DNA of 64,000 nucleotides from Malurus cyaneus samueli (lineage: Eukaryota > Chordata > Aves > Passeriformes > Maluridae), in the NCBI GenBank assembly GCA_009741485.1, contig CM019214.1, positions 59,586,988 to 59,650,987 on the forward strand, written 5' to 3'. The position numbers and the translations under genes were made by a program. The notes under the pieces are model-generated. The model had not been told where the DNA came from, ran no database searches, and was given only the letters and a program-made list of their open reading frames with translations. Below, one piece after another: positions 61,629-64,000 of this stretch (its first letter is position 1; every line of letters starts with the position of its first letter).

Positions 61629-63909
61629 GGAAAGAAAATTCACCACTACAAAAGGGCAGCCCTGCCTGTAACAGTTTTTCTGTCATTTGATATTCTAAGG
61701 TCAGTGACTTGGCACAATTTAGACAAACAAAATCATACATAGTATGTGCATTTCTGTGAGTAACTATACATGCTTATGGTTAACCACAAAATAAAAGAAT
61801 AAGAAAAATCATTATGTGTAAAGAAACAACAAGAATAACATGATTCTTTATTTATGACTCAGAGGAGTGAACAAGAGGAAGAAAATCCAGCCAAGTTTAG
61901 ACAGAGAAGTCTCTCACTGCTACAGCTCCCAGAGTGCCAAGTCATATACTGACACTGTTTGACCCCACTGCTTTGAGAGTTCTACAGATATTGAAGAATA
62001 GCGCAATATACTATGAATATAAAAAATCACATAATAATGAATATCAATAATCACATAAATTGTAATTGTTCCTTGTTTCCTAAAATAATGTTTATTTCCT
62101 TTTTGACTAAGGACCTGATGTGTTTAAATCAGTTTACTTGAAATTAAAGCTATCTGAATTTGGAAATTGGCTAGAAAACACTGTCGAAGGCATCTTGTCC
62201 TCTGATTTACTCTGTTAAAGCAGTTTCCATGCTCAGAAACGCTGTTTGAAAGAGATGAATGGACTTATTAACTGGATATGATAGACAGGTCAAGTTTAAG
62301 TTTCACAGCTAGAAACCACAACAATAGATAATATCCAAAGGTCGAAAAAAGTCCCACAAGACTGACAAAATATGGCCACAATCTGCATAACATTATGTTT
62401 AAATGGTTAAATTGTGCTTAAATGGTTGCGAAGAACTTTAGTACAGCTGAAAAAGCAAGGTTATCTTATAAAGGAATAAACACAGAACTGAGCTCTGAGG
62501 TTTTAACTAACAAGAAGTCTAGCAATCAATATATAGAAACAACTAAAAAATTTTTGAATCATCTTCTCACCCTATTGTAATCGATAGCCAATTTTTTGCC
62601 ACTACAGAAGTAACTGAATAGATTATTGTGGGTAATTTCTAAGACAATCACTATCTTTAGGACAAGGTACTACCTCAGGGGCACATGAAAACTCACAACC
62701 ACCTTTTCTCTTACATCCTGATTCTACAAATAGGTAGGATGTGATTGCTGAGTCTCTACTTTGTAAAAGAATGCACTGGGCCTCTACTGCAGTTATGATC
62801 AAAAAATATTCAGTATAGGGCCTTAGGCAAGAAGCTGATGGTATGTCAGAAGCGTGACTGCAGGGAACCATGAGCTTGTTAATACTGTTCTTTGAGTGAA
62901 TGATAAACTGTTGGCTGACCATCACCATCTCCAGACACTCTGCTGCTGAGTGAAAATGTGCCCTACAATTTTTCTTTCATGTTTTGTCTGATCTCATCTA
63001 TAACACATCATCGTATTGATTCTGTCAAGATGATGATGGCAAATAGCCTTCACCAGGAAACAATGCACGTGACTTCGCAAAAATTCCATGTTATTCTAGC
63101 TTAACGGGAAACAATGGGAACGGCAAAAACTGTTCAGGGGAATAAATCACTGCTGGTGAATCTGGCAAGTAAAGTTGATTTTCTTCTTCCTCCCAAACAT
63201 TGATGCACTTCTCTTTGCCATTGAAATATTGAAAAAGAACTTTAACAAATAGAAGGAAAAAAAAGAAGAAAAATACATTTCACGTTATCCTGCTATGCGG
63301 CTGGGAAAAACAGCAAAAAAATTATGTCTCAGCAAAAAGAATCATTAGAGGAGGGTAGCAGTTATCATGAAAAAGATCTTTTGCTAAAGGGCTAAAACTA
63401 CATAGTACAAAAAAGAAATTAGACTTCTCAGTGTCTTATCAGCTGCACTGCATCACCCCTGTCTGTTGCACCCTGTTTCTTAGTTCTATTCTGCAGCACA
63501 GTGCTTTAGTTATTTTTCTTATTTTTTTCCCCCATTTCCTAACAGAAAAGTAGGCATTGTGATATCCCATGGTTTGTTGTCTTGCACAAGAAACTTTCTG
63601 AGGCTATGGTTGTTTATTTAATTTCAAATACTAAGTATGGCCTTATAGAATTCCTGACCCAAATGCCAACCTTTCCTCTCCCATATTTCAGATTTTTAAA
63701 TACACAGCATTTCTGACTTAGTCTTTTTTATACAGTCCAATAGCAGATGATTTAGTTTTTCTTTCAGTGAAGGAAATGAACATCTATAGACATTTACAAA
63801 TGCTCTCCTCTACCGGAGCAAAGATTATGAAAAAAACGTCAGAGTTCTATAATATATTAAAATACTTTCAATTCAATTTCAAAAATGCTAAAAACCAAAA
63901 GGTTCCTAG
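61629..63909. other. Non-coding DNA, no gene seen
   Basis: No supported gene. A 101-codon minus frame (62623-62928) has a cysteine-rich C-terminal end (CKRKGGCEFSC) but no recognisable family and no flanking gene structure. Confidence 0.55.

Positions 63910-63942
<33 letters not shown>
63910..63942. repeat. Poly(A) homopolymer, A33
   Basis: An uninterrupted run of 33 A, about 45 bp from the window end. Confidence 0.9.
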
Positions 63943-63944
<2 letters not shown>

Positions 63945-63988
63945 CAATATTTCCTAGGGGAAAAAGACACATGATTTGACAAAACAGA

Positions 63989-64000
63989 AATCATAGAATC
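63989..64000 (-). mobile_element. Possible start of a reversed CR1 tail, cut by the window edge
   Basis: The last twelve bases, AATCATAGAATC, match the reversed CR1 terminal octamer repeat (ATTCTATGATT). Only 12 bases are visible, so chance is possible. Confidence 0.35.

Noticed and set aside
61414..61740. 108-codon minus frame
   Set aside because: It is a surviving reading of the reversed CR1 coding strand plus flanking DNA, not a host gene.
62623..62928. Cysteine-rich C-terminal end resembling a secreted peptide
   Set aside because: The cysteines are few and unevenly spaced, there is no convincing signal peptide at the start, and no family is recognised.

Overview
The window looks like a bird nuclear genome. 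The sequence is strongly AT-rich. It carries at least six recognisable copies of CR1, the dominant avian LINE, in several subfamily styles and both orientations, plus two degraded copies of an endogenous-retrovirus LTR family that I know from many neoavian genomes. There are also relics that look like older amniote repeats: a MIR-like SINE and an old CR1/L3-like LINE tail. Nothing suggests a bacterium, virus or plasmid. These family assignments are from sequence pattern and memory, not from a database search. Species cannot be named.

I find no protein-coding gene, tRNA, rRNA or CRISPR array. The longest open frames are 183 aa (18689-19240, minus), 162 aa (27200-27688, antisense to a CR1), 156 aa (28458-28928, minus) and 154 aa (43145-43609, minus). 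None matches a family I recognise as a host gene. The window is either a gene desert or the interior of a very long intron; small exons cannot be excluded by eye.

Layout. 0-5.6 kb: CR1 tail on the minus strand (1492-1855), a 32-bp perfect palindrome just beyond it (1901-1932), an internally deleted LTR (2804-3215), and AC/AT microsatellites. 5.6-15.6 kb: plain AT-rich DNA with T-rich tracts and a minus-strand CR1 (10370-10735). 15601-15773: an exact 86-bp direct duplication separated by the only N in the window, almost certainly an assembly artefact. 15.8-23.6 kb: plain DNA with long A/T homopolymers. 23.6-27.9 kb: two plus-strand CR1 pieces (reverse-transcriptase region, and a deleted 3' half). 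27.9-33.7 kb: a G-quadruplex motif, a MIR-like relic and a longer LTR copy with internal reiterated units. 33.7-51.6 kb: about 18 kb with no transposon that I can recognise. 51.6-64 kb: an ancient LINE relic, a polypurine tract, a (CTTT)19 microsatellite, a plus-strand CR1 3' end (55702-56240), a minus-strand CR1 3' end (61344-61628), and what may be the first bases of another minus-strand CR1 at the window edge.

No novel biological system is visible. The items most worth a second look are the N-flanked false duplication, the long palindrome, the ancient repeat relics, the G-rich motifs, the high density of long A/T homopolymers, and the repeat-poor 18-kb stretch, which would be worth testing for conserved non-coding elements.
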